Below are positions 31,207 to 40,652 of a DNA stretch of 64,000 nt, piece by piece. The translations under genes and the position numbers were made by a program. This DNA is from an uncultured SAR86 cluster bacterium (GTDB lineage Bacteria > Pseudomonadota > Gammaproteobacteria > Magnimaribacterales > Magnimaribacteraceae), in assembly GCA_902542325.1 (NCBI GenBank), contig CACBUE010000001.1, forward strand, positions 62,001 through 126,000, given 5' to 3'. The notes under the pieces are model-generated. The model did no database searches. It was not told the DNA's origin and saw only the letters and a program-made list of their open reading frames with translations. How positions within the stretch are numbered: position 1 is the stretch's first letter; each line of letters opens with the position of its first letter.

Positions 31207-32364
31207 ATGAAAAGTTTAGCTATTTTAGGTTCTACTGGCTCTGTTGGAAAATCAACTTTAGATGTCATAAGAAAAAATAAAGACGAATTTAAAATAGAAT
31301 TACTCACAGCTAGAACTAATTTCCGTCTCATGGCAGAACAGTGTAAAGAATTTACTCCAAAATTCGTCTATCTTGAAAATAAAGAAGCCCAAAAATCCTT
31401 TCTGGATGAACTAGGAACAAATAATCCTCAAGTGACTTTACTATCTGATGAGAAGGAATTAAACCAAATTATTGCCTCAGAAGATTTAGAAATAGTTGTT
31501 GCAGCTATGGTTGGAATAGTGGGATTAAAGCCTGTATTTCAGGCAATAAAACATGGAAAACATATTTTATTAGCTAACAAGGAGTCTTATGTTGTTGCCG
31601 GAGAAATTTTAAATAATTTATCTAAAAAAACCGGTGCTACAATTTTTCCAATAGACAGTGAGCATAGCGCAATTCATCAGTGTTTAATGGGGGTTAAAAA
31701 TAAAGAATCGATATCACGGCTAATATTAACAGGATCGGGTGGTCCTTTCCTCAATAGAGACATTAATGACTTTAAGAATATAACCCCTAAAGAAGCAACC
31801 ACACATCCTATTTGGAATATGGGAGATAAGATCTCAGTTGATTCATCAACTATGATGAATAAATGCTTAGAAATAATAGAAGCTAAATGGTTGTTTGGAT
31901 TTGATGATATAGATGTGCTTATACATCCCGAGGGTATTATTCATTCCTTGGTTGAGTTTAAGGATAAATCTCTGATAGCCCAACTATCTATTCCGGATAT
32001 GAAAATTCCAATAGCTTATGGTTTGGGTTTCCCTGAAAGAATTAATTCTGGTGGTGATTCGCTTGATTTCGAAAAGATTAGTAATCTTTCTTTTGTAAAA
32101 CCAGATTCAAAAAAATTTCCTTCGTTAGTTCTTGCAAAGGATTGTATTAATTCTGGTGGAACAAGCTTTTCTACTTTAAATGCTGCAAATGAAGAGTGTG
32201 TAGCTTCCTTTTTAGAAGGTAGAATAGGCTACTTAGATATACATAAAATAATTTCAGAAGTTTTGGATAAATCAGATATAAAGATGGTCGAAGAAATAGG
32301 AGATATTTTCGAAGCTGATATGCAATCTAGAGAGATGACTAAAGAACTTATAAATATAAATTAA
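31207..32364 (+). CDS. dxr: 1-deoxy-D-xylulose 5-phosphate reductoisomerase
   Basis: 385 residues from the ATG at 31207, giving MKSLAILGSTGSVGKSTLDVI; the track ORF's earlier start lies in cdsA. DXR is the second step of the MEP isoprenoid pathway (also called ispC). It shows ANKESYVVAGEI, PIDSEHSAIHQCL for metal binding, GSGGPF and MGDKISVDSSTMMNKCLE. The isoprenoid product feeds uppS upstream. Confidence 0.97.
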   Translation: MKSLAILGSTGSVGKSTLDVIRKNKDEFKIELLTARTNFRLMAEQCKEFTPKFVYLENKEAQKSFLDELGTNNPQVTLLSDEKELNQIIASEDLEIVVAAMVGIVGLKPVFQAIKHGKHILLANKESYVVAGEILNNLSKKTGATIFPIDSEHSAIHQCLMGVKNKESISRLILTGSGGPFLNRDINDFKNITPKEATTHPIWNMGDKISVDSSTMMNKCLEIIEAKWLFGFDDIDVLIHPEGIIHSLVEFKDKSLIAQLSIPDMKIPIAYGLGFPERINSGGDSLDFEKISNLSFVKPDSKKFPSLVLAKDCINSGGTSFSTLNAANEECVASFLEGRIGYLDIHKIISEVLDKSDIKMVEEIGDIFEADMQSREMTKELININ

Positions 32365-33725
32365 TGGACTTATTATTCACCATATTTTCCTTTATTTTTC
32401 TTATAAGCATCATTGTAGGTATTCATGAGCTTGGCCATTTTTTAACTGCAAGATTTTGTAATATTCATGTTCTGAAGTTTAAGATAGGCTTCGGTAAAGA
32501 ATTATTTTCCTATAAAGATAATAAAGATTGTACATATTCATTTGGGATATTACCTTTAGGTGGCTATGTACAAATGTTGGGTGAAAATAATCCTGTTCAA
32601 GAGGGATCTGAAGGATCTTTTGTAAATAAAAAATCTTATCTTCAGGCTTCTCTAGGAGAGAGAGCTGCAGTAACAGTAGCAGGTCCAGTTGCTAATTTTA
32701 TCCTTGCTGCCTTTGTCTATTTTTATTTAGCACTAGTTGGCACAACCCAACTTTCGTCTTTAATCGGTGAGGTTATTCCTGATAGTCTCTCTAAAGAATA
32801 CGGCATTTCAGTTAATGACAAGATAGTTCAGATAGATAACGAAACTGTCACGGTATTTAACGATATAAACTTTATACTTTCAAAGAGGGTCGGAGATACT
32901 GGAGTTATTAATATTAAATATATTAGAGAAGGCCAGGAAAGAACAGCTTTGTTACCAATAGACGATTGGTTATCAGATAATGATCAAATTGCTCCAAGTC
33001 AAGCTTTAGGACTTCAGCCGTTTCTTCCTGCGATAGTCGGTAAACTCCAAGAAGATGGCCCTGCACTTAAGTACGGTATAAAAGAAGGAGACTTGATACA
33101 AGCTATTAATGGTAAAGATATTTCAACTTGGCAACAATTATCAAGAATTCTTAGCCTTTTGCCTAATCAGCTCATTGAGATTCAAGTACTTAGAGGTCAA
33201 GAATCGAAAGTACTGATGCTTGAGAGTTCAAGTTTTATCGACGAGACAGGAGTTCAAAAGGGCAGGATAGGTATACTTGCTTCTAATAATTTTAATAATT
33301 GGCCTGCAGATTTTGTGGTTGAAAAAAAAGAAAACTTCTTTCCAGCCTTGTTAGTTGGTATTGAGGACACCTACAGATATACAATTTTGATTATTACTTC
33401 AATAGGTAAGATGTTAAGCGGATCAATATCAGCTGATAACCTTGGAGGTCCAATACAGATTTCAGTGCTTGCAGGATCTGCTGCAAAAGCAGGATATGTT
33501 ACTTTTTTATCAATGGTGGCATTACTGAGTATCAATCTCGGATTGTTAAATCTTTTGCCAATACCCATATTAGATGGTGGGCAATTGCTAATGATTGCTA
33601 TAGAAAAAGTTAAAGGATCTCCCGTTTCTGAGATTGCAATTGAATATTCCATGCGAATAGGATTAGTTCTCGTTGTAAGTTTAATGATATTTGCCTTTGC
33701 AAACGATATTGCAAGGTTGATCTAG
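32364..33725 (+). CDS. rseP: intramembrane site-2 protease RseP
   Basis: 453 residues. Four membrane segments with the zinc motif HELGH at residues 21-25 and the second metal motif LLPIPILDGGQL near the C-terminus. Two PDZ domains lie in the periplasmic middle. In E. coli RseP cuts RseA to release sigma-E and clears signal peptides. The start overlaps the dxr stop by one base. rseA and rpoE are not in the window. Confidence 0.96.
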   Translation: MDLLFTIFSFIFLISIIVGIHELGHFLTARFCNIHVLKFKIGFGKELFSYKDNKDCTYSFGILPLGGYVQMLGENNPVQEGSEGSFVNKKSYLQASLGERAAVTVAGPVANFILAAFVYFYLALVGTTQLSSLIGEVIPDSLSKEYGISVNDKIVQIDNETVTVFNDINFILSKRVGDTGVINIKYIREGQERTALLPIDDWLSDNDQIAPSQALGLQPFLPAIVGKLQEDGPALKYGIKEGDLIQAINGKDISTWQQLSRILSLLPNQLIEIQVLRGQESKVLMLESSSFIDETGVQKGRIGILASNNFNNWPADFVVEKKENFFPALLVGIEDTYRYTILIITSIGKMLSGSISADNLGGPIQISVLAGSAAKAGYVTFLSMVALLSINLGLLNLLPIPILDGGQLLMIAIEKVKGSPVSEIAIEYSMRIGLVLVVSLMIFAFANDIARLI

Positions 33726-33727
33726 TC

Positions 33728-36136
33728 ATGAAGATACACATTAAAGTATTTTTTATCCTACTTTTAGGAGGTCTTTTTCAAGTCCAAACTATCAGTTCCG
33801 AAGAAGAGTGGGTTGTTAGTGATATTAGAATCAGCGGTTTGCAGAGAGTTTCAGCAGGAAGTGTATTTAATGTTATGCCTATTGCCGTTGGTGATACTGT
33901 CAATGTTTATGACCTCCAAACAACTGCAAAGACGATATTTAAGACAGGCCAGTTTGATGATATTCAACTCGGCCGAGAAGCGAATACTTTAATAATAAGT
34001 TTAGTAGAAAGACCTTCAATAGCATCTATAGATCTTGATGGAAACAAGGCTTTGAAAACTGAAGACCTACTAAAAGGATTAGATGACGCAGGACTTTCAG
34101 AAGGCCAGGTTTTTAAAAGGTCGATTGTAAATAGTTTGGCATTAGAAATTCAAAGGCAGTATGTTTCTCAAGGTCGTTATGGCGCGAAGGTTGAAGTTAC
34201 AAGTGAGGATGAGCCTAGAAATAGGGTATCTTTGAATATAGAAATAGATGAGGGAGAAGTAGCTGAGATAAAAACTATAAATGTAATAGGTAATCTATCC
34301 TTCTCTGATGAAGATATTTTACAAGATTTTGAACTAACCACCGGTGGATGGTTCTCTTTTTTTACAAATGATAATCGATATTCAAGAGAGAAATTAAAGG
34401 GTGACATAGAATCTCTCGAGTCATTTTACAAAAATAGAGGCTATGTTGAATTTAGTTTAGAAAGTTCTCAAGTAAGCGTTTCGCCCGATAAATCTGGCGT
34501 TTTTATTACACTTAATATTTCCGAAGGAACAACTTATGATGTTAATGAAATCAAGATAGTTGGAGACCTACCTATTGAAGAAGAAGTTCTTAAATCGCTT
34601 ATATTGATTAGAAAAGGAGAACGTTTTAATCAGTTTTTAGTTACAGAAACAGAAGAGATTTTTAAAAATATACTAGGTAATGAAGGGTATAGTTTCGCTG
34701 AAGTGCGCGGTGTCCCTGATGTAAATGAAGATTCAGGAAATGTAGATTTAACATTTTATGTAGATTCTCAACAAAGAACATATGTTAGACGCATTATTTT
34801 TAAAGGAAATAAGAGGACACATGACGTAGTGCTAAGAAGAGAAATGAGACAAATGGAAGGTGCCTGGGCATCCAATAATCTCATAGAAAATTCAAAGTTA
34901 AGACTCGAGAGATTAGGATTCTTTAAAGAAGTTGAATCAGAGACTATACCTGTTCCTGGAGTGAACGATCAGATCGATGTTGAGTTTACAGTTGAAGAGG
35001 AATTTTCAGGATCAATCGGAGGTAGTTTAGGATATGGAGCCTATGGCTTAGTTCTAGGTCTCAATTACAACGAAAATAATGCTTTTGGAACAGGGCGAGC
35101 AATTGGCATAGGTATTAATGATAGTACCTGGCAACGTAGCTATTCTTTCAGCTACGGAGAGCCATATTTCAATATAGATGGAGTGAGCAGAGGTTATAGT
35201 GCTTATTTTAGAGAGTCTGACTATGGTCAATTTAATATTGCAAGTTATACATCTGATTCTTTTGGAGCAGGCATACAATTTGGTCTGCCAATAAGCGATA
35301 TTGAGAGAATAGGGCTCAACTTAAATTACGATAATACAAGTATAGATACTGGTTCTACGCCTGCATCGCAGATTTTGGCTTTCACTCAATCTGAAGGTAC
35401 TAAATTTGAAGTATTTAAGACCCAATTCATCTGGTCTAGAGTTACCTTGAATAGGGGGCTATTTCCTACTGCAGGCCAATCTCAATCTTTTGCCCTCCAA
35501 GTTGCTGTTCCAGGGAGCTCCTTGACATACTCTAAACTCACTTACAGACATAAATATTTCCGACCAATTTTTGATGGAAGATTTGTACTAGGATTTAGAG
35601 GTGAGCTTGGAGTGTTAGAGGCTTATGGAGATACAGAAGTAGCTCCTTTCTTTGAGCATTATTATTCTGGTGGAATTAGTTCAGTAAGAGGCTTCAAGCA
35701 AAATACCCTTGGTCCCAGAGCTATACCCTCACAGTTTTACCTAGATAATGAAGGTAATCCTATACTTGGCGAAGATGGCAATCCGGTTGCAAATCCTTAT
35801 TCATATTACAGAGATGATAGGTCAATAGGAGGAGCTTACTTAGTAGAAGGTGGCTTCGATTTTATATTTAAGCTACCTTTCATTGAGGACCAAAGGTCAA
35901 TGCGTAGCTCTTTCTTTGTGGATGTTGGAAATGTATTTTCTAAGGACTGTGGATTCGATCAATCTAACGTAAATTGTAGTGAACTCGACTTAGGGGAGTT
36001 AAGGTATTCTTATGGAGTTGGAGTGACTTGGATAACTCAGTTGGGTCCAATGTCTCTTGCCATTGCAGCTCCTTCAAATGAAGGCCCTTTGGATGAAACA
36101 GAAAATTTTCAATTTGAAATCGGGACACAATTTTAA
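33728..36136 (+). CDS. bamA: outer membrane protein assembly factor BamA
   Basis: 802 residues (810 in E. coli). A signal peptide (about 1-24) is followed by five POTRA domains (about 25-420; WVVSDIRISGLQRVSAGSVF) and a C-terminal beta-barrel. The loop 6 motif SSVRGFKQNTLGPR is the VRGF signature. It ends with a terminal phenylalanine (IGTQF). It inserts outer-membrane proteins with BamE encoded at 21838. Confidence 0.97.
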   Translation: MKIHIKVFFILLLGGLFQVQTISSEEEWVVSDIRISGLQRVSAGSVFNVMPIAVGDTVNVYDLQTTAKTIFKTGQFDDIQLGREANTLIISLVERPSIASIDLDGNKALKTEDLLKGLDDAGLSEGQVFKRSIVNSLALEIQRQYVSQGRYGAKVEVTSEDEPRNRVSLNIEIDEGEVAEIKTINVIGNLSFSDEDILQDFELTTGGWFSFFTNDNRYSREKLKGDIESLESFYKNRGYVEFSLESSQVSVSPDKSGVFITLNISEGTTYDVNEIKIVGDLPIEEEVLKSLILIRKGERFNQFLVTETEEIFKNILGNEGYSFAEVRGVPDVNEDSGNVDLTFYVDSQQRTYVRRIIFKGNKRTHDVVLRREMRQMEGAWASNNLIENSKLRLERLGFFKEVESETIPVPGVNDQIDVEFTVEEEFSGSIGGSLGYGAYGLVLGLNYNENNAFGTGRAIGIGINDSTWQRSYSFSYGEPYFNIDGVSRGYSAYFRESDYGQFNIASYTSDSFGAGIQFGLPISDIERIGLNLNYDNTSIDTGSTPASQILAFTQSEGTKFEVFKTQFIWSRVTLNRGLFPTAGQSQSFALQVAVPGSSLTYSKLTYRHKYFRPIFDGRFVLGFRGELGVLEAYGDTEVAPFFEHYYSGGISSVRGFKQNTLGPRAIPSQFYLDNEGNPILGEDGNPVANPYSYYRDDRSIGGAYLVEGGFDFIFKLPFIEDQRSMRSSFFVDVGNVFSKDCGFDQSNVNCSELDLGELRYSYGVGVTWITQLGPMSLAIAAPSNEGPLDETENFQFEIGTQF

Positions 36137-36196
36137 ATTCTCTTAATGCTACTAAATTAGCTTACAAAACTGTAGAATTCGACGACAGGTTACTTA

Positions 36197-36739
36197 ATGG
36201 GAAAAACTATGAAATTTTTTAAAACTTTATTTGCCGTGCTTACGGCATCCTTTTTTACTTTCACTATTCAGTCGGCTGATTTAAATATAGCCACTCTAGA
36301 TCCTCAAGCAGCTTTATTTAGCACTAATGTTGCAAAAAAAGAGCTTGAAGAATTAGAAAATTCAGATGAATGGAAAGAAGTTGTTGAAGAACTTCAAGCA
36401 AAAGCAACTGAGGCTAGAGAGATCCAAGAAAGAACTCAAAAAGATGGTCCAACAATGTCTGATGAAGAAAAACAAGAGGCAGCACAGAAATTTCAGTCTC
36501 TCCAGCAAGATATTAATTTTTTAAGAGAAAAAACCAATCAATTCAGAAATCAAACTCTTCAATTGCTTTCACAAGAACAGGCAGAAAAATTTCAAGTCAT
36601 CGTCACTGAATTAATTAGAGCAAAAGGAATAACACTCTTAATAAACAGTGGAGCACAACAGCAAATACTTCTTCATGCAGATCAAAGCTATGATATTACT
36701 CAAGAAGTAATCGATGCTATGAATGAAAAAGAAGATTAA
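36197..36739 (+). CDS. skp: periplasmic chaperone Skp/OmpH family
   Basis: 180 residues. A signal peptide ends near QSADLNIATLDPQAAL. The middle (about 60-140) is a charged coiled coil that forms the tentacles of the trimer (EELQAKATEAREIQERTQ). It carries unfolded outer-membrane proteins to BamA, encoded just before. A second start at the ATG at 36209 would shorten the signal peptide by four residues. Confidence 0.9.
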   Translation: MGKTMKFFKTLFAVLTASFFTFTIQSADLNIATLDPQAALFSTNVAKKELEELENSDEWKEVVEELQAKATEAREIQERTQKDGPTMSDEEKQEAAQKFQSLQQDINFLREKTNQFRNQTLQLLSQEQAEKFQVIVTELIRAKGITLLINSGAQQQILLHADQSYDITQEVIDAMNEKED

Positions 36740-36745
36740 TTTCTC

Positions 36746-37744
36746 GTGTCTTCCCTAAAAAGCTTTAAGTTATCTCAACTTGCTGAAATCCTTGGAGCAG
36801 AACTCGAAGGTGATCCCTCTAAAGAAATAATTGGAATAAATACTCTTGAAGATTCTTTAGATCAAGAAGTTTCCTTTATTGCTAGAGAGTCATATTTAAC
36901 AAAATTATCTACGACTAAGGCCGGTGCAGTTATTTGCAACACAGATTCCTCGGAATTATTCACTGGTAACAAATTGATATGTGAAAATCCTTATTTAACT
37001 TACGCTAGATGCACTGAACTCTTCAAAGAAAAACCTGCTATCAACACTGGAATTTCTAGCTTAGCAGCCATTGAAGATACTGCAATAATTTCTGATACTG
37101 CATCAATAGGAAATTTTGTAACAGTATCAAAAAATGCAGTGATAGAAGACGAGGTTATATTAATGCCTGGAGTTTTTATTGGCGAAGGCTGCAGAGTTGG
37201 GAAGGGTTCAATAATATACGCTAACGTATCAATATATGATTCCGTAAATATTGGCGAAGAATGTATTCTACATTCGGGAGCAGTAATTGGCTCGGATGGC
37301 TTAGGCTTTGCCAAAGAGAACGGCTCATGGATAAAAATTGAACACTTAGGAGAAGTGATAATTGGAGCTAATGTTGAAATTGGTTCAAACAGTACAATTG
37401 ACAGAGGATCAATCGGCAATACTCTGATCGGAGATAATGTGAAAATAGATAATCAAGTTCATGTGGCGCATAATGTAGTGATTGGTTCTGGTACTGCTAT
37501 TGCAGGTAACAGTGCAATTGCAGGGAGTACAAAAATTGGAAAGAATTGTACGCTCGCAGGGTGCTCTGCCATTGTTGATAACATCGAAATTTCAGATGAG
37601 GTCCACATTACAGCAATGTCATTGATCACAAAATCTATAAAAGAGAGCGGTTATTATTCGTCAGGCACACCATTTATGAAAAACTCTGACTGGAAAAAAA
37701 ATGCAGTTGCCTTTAAAAGACTTCATGGATTAACTAAAAAGTAA
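36746..37744 (+). CDS. lpxD: UDP-3-O-(3-hydroxyacyl)glucosamine N-acyltransferase
   Basis: 332 residues (341 in E. coli) from a GTG start without a clear ribosome site. LpxD adds the second acyl chain to the lipid A precursor. The N-terminal uridine-binding domain has [17 protein letters not shown]; the left-handed beta helix of hexapeptide repeats covers about 95-270 with [15 protein letters not shown], and the catalytic His is in [11 protein letters not shown]. Confidence 0.95.
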   Translation: MSSLKSFKLSQLAEILGAELEGDPSKEIIGINTLEDSLDQEVSFIARESYLTKLSTTKAGAVICNTDSSELFTGNKLICENPYLTYARCTELFKEKPAINTGISSLAAIEDTAIISDTASIGNFVTVSKNAVIEDEVILMPGVFIGEGCRVGKGSIIYANVSIYDSVNIGEECILHSGAVIGSDGLGFAKENGSWIKIEHLGEVIIGANVEIGSNSTIDRGSIGNTLIGDNVKIDNQVHVAHNVVIGSGTAIAGNSAIAGSTKIGKNCTLAGCSAIVDNIEISDEVHITAMSLITKSIKESGYYSSGTPFMKNSDWKKNAVAFKRLHGLTKK

Positions 37745-37748
37745 AATT

Positions 37749-38195
37749 ATGGAAGTAGAAATCAATATAGAAGAGATTCAAGAGTTTTTGCCTCACAGAT
37801 ATCCCATGCTTCTCGTGGATAGAGTTACGCATATGGTTCTTGGTGAATCTATTAAAGCTTATAAAAATATTACTACTAATGAGCCTTTTTTTATGGGGCA
37901 TTTTCCTGGAAAACAAGTCATGCCCGGTGTTTTGATTGTAGAAGCCATGGCTCAAGCTTCGGGCATCCTAGGTTTTAAAACAATGGATAAAAGGCCTGAA
38001 GATGGGTCAATATACTACTTTGTTGGAGCTGATGATCTAAGATTTAAAAGACCCGCAATTCCTGGCGATAAACTCATTTTGAATTCAAAGGTAATAACCA
38101 ATAAGAAAGGGATTTGGAAGTTTGACTGTTCAGCAACCGTAGACAGTGAGCTTGTAGCAAAGGCTATGATACTTTGCGCTGATAGGCCAAAATAA
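37749..38195 (+). CDS. fabZ: 3-hydroxyacyl-ACP dehydratase FabZ
   Basis: 148 residues, hot-dog fold. The catalytic His is in [23 protein letters not shown], and Glu lies in the same block. [13 protein letters not shown] opens the domain. It competes with LpxA for 3-hydroxyacyl-ACP, and the two are adjacent here as in E. coli. Confidence 0.97.
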   Translation: MEVEINIEEIQEFLPHRYPMLLVDRVTHMVLGESIKAYKNITTNEPFFMGHFPGKQVMPGVLIVEAMAQASGILGFKTMDKRPEDGSIYYFVGADDLRFKRPAIPGDKLILNSKVITNKKGIWKFDCSATVDSELVAKAMILCADRPK

Positions 38196-38197
38196 TT

Positions 38198-38968
38198 ATG
38201 ATTCACTCCTCTTCAATAGTTGACGATTCTGCCAAAATTGATGATTCAGTAGAAATCGGTCCTTTTTGTCTTATCGGTCCGGAAGTGGAAATAGAAGAAG
38301 GAACAAAAATAGAGTCACATGTTATTTTGAAAGGACCTGCGAAGATAGGGAAAAGAAATCACATATTCCAGTTTTCTACTTTAGGTGATGGAAGTCCGGA
38401 CAAGAAATATAACAATGAGCCTACTACCCTAGTTATTGGAGATGACAATATCATAAGAGAGGGTGTAACAATTCACAGAGGCACTATTCAGGATCGTGGT
38501 GAAACTCTTATCGGCGATGGAAATCTTATTATGGCTTATTCTCATATTGCGCATGATTGTGTATTAGGAAATGATATTGTTTTAACTAATCAGGCTGCAC
38601 TAGCCGGTTCTGTTCATGTTGGAGATGGCGCAATACTTGGAGGTTATGCCATTGTTCATCAATTTTGCTCTATTGGCAGTTACAGTTTCTGTGCAATGGG
38701 CAGCGCAGTAAATAAAGATATACCAGCTTATGTGAAAGTCAGAGGTAATCCAGCTAAACCTTTTGGAGTAAACGTAACTGGGATAAAAAGAATCGGATAT
38801 TCTAAGGAAACTATAGAAGCTTTAAGATCTGCTTATAGATCAATTTATAGAAAGAAGCTTACGGTCGATGAGGCTGTAAAGGATCTTGATTCTTTAAGAA
38901 AGGATTTTAAAGAAGTAGATATATTCTTAAGTTCAATTGAAGACTCTAAGAGAGGCATATCTCGTTGA
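38198..38968 (+). CDS. lpxA: UDP-N-acetylglucosamine acyltransferase LpxA
   Basis: 256 residues (262 in E. coli). First step of lipid A synthesis. Left-handed beta helix from hexapeptide repeats (about 1-180), with catalytic region LIMAYSHIAHDCVLGNDIVL and VKVRGNPAKPFGVNVTGIKR. The C-terminal helical domain mediates trimer packing. Its stop overlaps the lpxB start. Confidence 0.97.
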   Translation: MIHSSSIVDDSAKIDDSVEIGPFCLIGPEVEIEEGTKIESHVILKGPAKIGKRNHIFQFSTLGDGSPDKKYNNEPTTLVIGDDNIIREGVTIHRGTIQDRGETLIGDGNLIMAYSHIAHDCVLGNDIVLTNQAALAGSVHVGDGAILGGYAIVHQFCSIGSYSFCAMGSAVNKDIPAYVKVRGNPAKPFGVNVTGIKRIGYSKETIEALRSAYRSIYRKKLTVDEAVKDLDSLRKDFKEVDIFLSSIEDSKRGISR

Positions 38969-40086
38969 TAGGGAATACCCTTGAAAATACTCCTTTAAAG
39001 ATCGCAATAGTAGCAGGTGAAAGGTCAGGTGACGAATTAGGCGCACCTTTGATGAAATCCTTGAAATCGATCAATCCTTCAATTGAATTTGTAGGTGTCG
39101 GGGGCTCGAAGATGACTTCTGAGGGGCTTGAATCTTACTTTGATATGAGTGAGATATCAGTAATGGGTATTATTGAACCCTTATTAAATTTAAGAAAATT
39201 ATTAAAACTTAGAAAGGGTTTAAAAAAATATTTTCACCATCAGAAGCCCGATATTTTTATAGGTATTGACTCACCTGACTTCAATCTTCCCATTGCAAAT
39301 TTTTTGAAAAAGAATCTTCAAATTAAGACAATACAATACGTTAGTCCTTCAGTTTGGGCATGGCGTAAAGGTCGCATAAAATCAATGGAGAGATCAATAG
39401 ATTCTGTTTTAACCCTTTTTCCTTTTGAAGAGACTGCTTATTCCAATTCGAAGATTAAGACATGTTATGTAGGACACCCTTTGTCTTACAAAATTGATAT
39501 TAATAATATGGAAATAGAATCCAAAGTTCAAAATAGTATTGCGTTATTACCAGGAAGCAGGAAGTCAGAGATCATACTAATGGGTGATTTGATGATTAAG
39601 GCGGCAAAGAAACTTCAGCTAATGAATCCAAACTACCAATTTTTTATGCCATTATCAGATTCATCTCATCTAGACCTTTTTAATGAAGTTATAGAAGATT
39701 TCATCCATATTTCTTATGAAAATTCTCAAGATATTTTAAAGAAATCTTCTATGGCAATTATTACATCTGGAACTGCAACCTTAGAGGCTGCCTTGTCATT
39801 CACTCCTTGTATCGCTGTATATAAGACTAATTGGTTGTCTTATTTATTAATTAAACCTTTACTTCATATTGACTCTTTTTCGTTACCAAATTTAATTTTA
39901 GGTAAGAAAATTTTACCTGAGCTATTGCAGTCTGAAGCAACTGTAGAAAAGATAATCTCTTCAATAAATCTACTAGAGGACAGAGGCTTTGAATTCTATA
40001 GAAATGAGTTTACTTTTATTAAAGAAACGCTAATGGCTGGGGGAGCAGATAAGGCGTCTGTTGAGGTTTTAAAGTTATTAAATTGA
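38965..40086 (+). CDS. lpxB: lipid-A-disaccharide synthase
   Basis: 373 residues from TTG at 38965, the only in-frame start before the conserved IAIVAGERSGDELGAPLMKSL. LpxB joins UDP-diacylglucosamine and lipid X. Other blocks are FIGIDSPDFNLPIA, YVSPSVWAWRKGRI, CYVGHPLSY, ALLPGSRKSEI and TSGTATLEAAL. It overlaps lpxA and rnhB by four bases on each side. Confidence 0.96.
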   Translation: MIGNTLENTPLKIAIVAGERSGDELGAPLMKSLKSINPSIEFVGVGGSKMTSEGLESYFDMSEISVMGIIEPLLNLRKLLKLRKGLKKYFHHQKPDIFIGIDSPDFNLPIANFLKKNLQIKTIQYVSPSVWAWRKGRIKSMERSIDSVLTLFPFEETAYSNSKIKTCYVGHPLSYKIDINNMEIESKVQNSIALLPGSRKSEIILMGDLMIKAAKKLQLMNPNYQFFMPLSDSSHLDLFNEVIEDFIHISYENSQDILKKSSMAIITSGTATLEAALSFTPCIAVYKTNWLSYLLIKPLLHIDSFSLPNLILGKKILPELLQSEATVEKIISSINLLEDRGFEFYRNEFTFIKETLMAGGADKASVEVLKLLN

Positions 40087-40652
40087 TTGAAGCTGGAGTT
40101 GATGAAGCAGGAAGAGGCCCCATAGCAGGTCCAGTGTTTGCTGCAGCAGTTATATTAGGAAAGAAACATTCAATATCTAATCTAAATGACTCAAAAAAGA
40201 TTTCTGAGAAAAGAAGGGAACTGATAGCAGAAGAAATAAAAGTTAACGCTATTTCATGGTCTATAGGAATAAGTACAGCTAAAGAGATCGATGATATTAA
40301 TATTCTTAGAGCATCTTTGTTAGCCATGAGGAGAGCCATAGATGGTTTGGATGTGAGACCCGAACTTATATCTGTAGATGGTCAGTTTTCACCTGAAACG
40401 GATTTGAAAGTTCGGACTATAATTAAAGGAGATCAGTCAAATGAGAATATTATGGCGGCTTCAATCCTTGCTAAAGTTCATAGAGATAATTATATGAAAG
40501 AATTAGATAAGTCCGTTCCAGAATATGGCTTTAAACAACACAAAGGTTATCCTACAAAGATGCACCTAGAAGCATTAGAATCATATGGTATAACTTTAGA
40601 ACATAGGTTAAGTTTTAAACCTGTTAAAAATATTAATGAGTCAACTAGATAA
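40083..40652 (+). CDS. rnhB: ribonuclease HII
   Basis: 189 residues from a TTG start: MIEAGVDEAGRGPIAGPV carries the first Asp-Glu pair, LNDSKKISEKRRE follows, and ISVDGQF and ASILAKVHRDNYM complete the active site. It removes RNA from DNA, including single misincorporated ribonucleotides. It overlaps dnaE by 17 bases. Confidence 0.96.
   Translation: MIEAGVDEAGRGPIAGPVFAAAVILGKKHSISNLNDSKKISEKRRELIAEEIKVNAISWSIGISTAKEIDDINILRASLLAMRRAIDGLDVRPELISVDGQFSPETDLKVRTIIKGDQSNENIMAASILAKVHRDNYMKELDKSVPEYGFKQHKGYPTKMHLEALESYGITLEHRLSFKPVKNINESTR

Noticed and set aside
37000-37419. 139-residue minus-strand ORF inside lpxD
   Set aside because: It is a shadow of the hexapeptide-repeat coding pattern on the other strand; lpxD is intact and the shadow protein has no recognisable motif.
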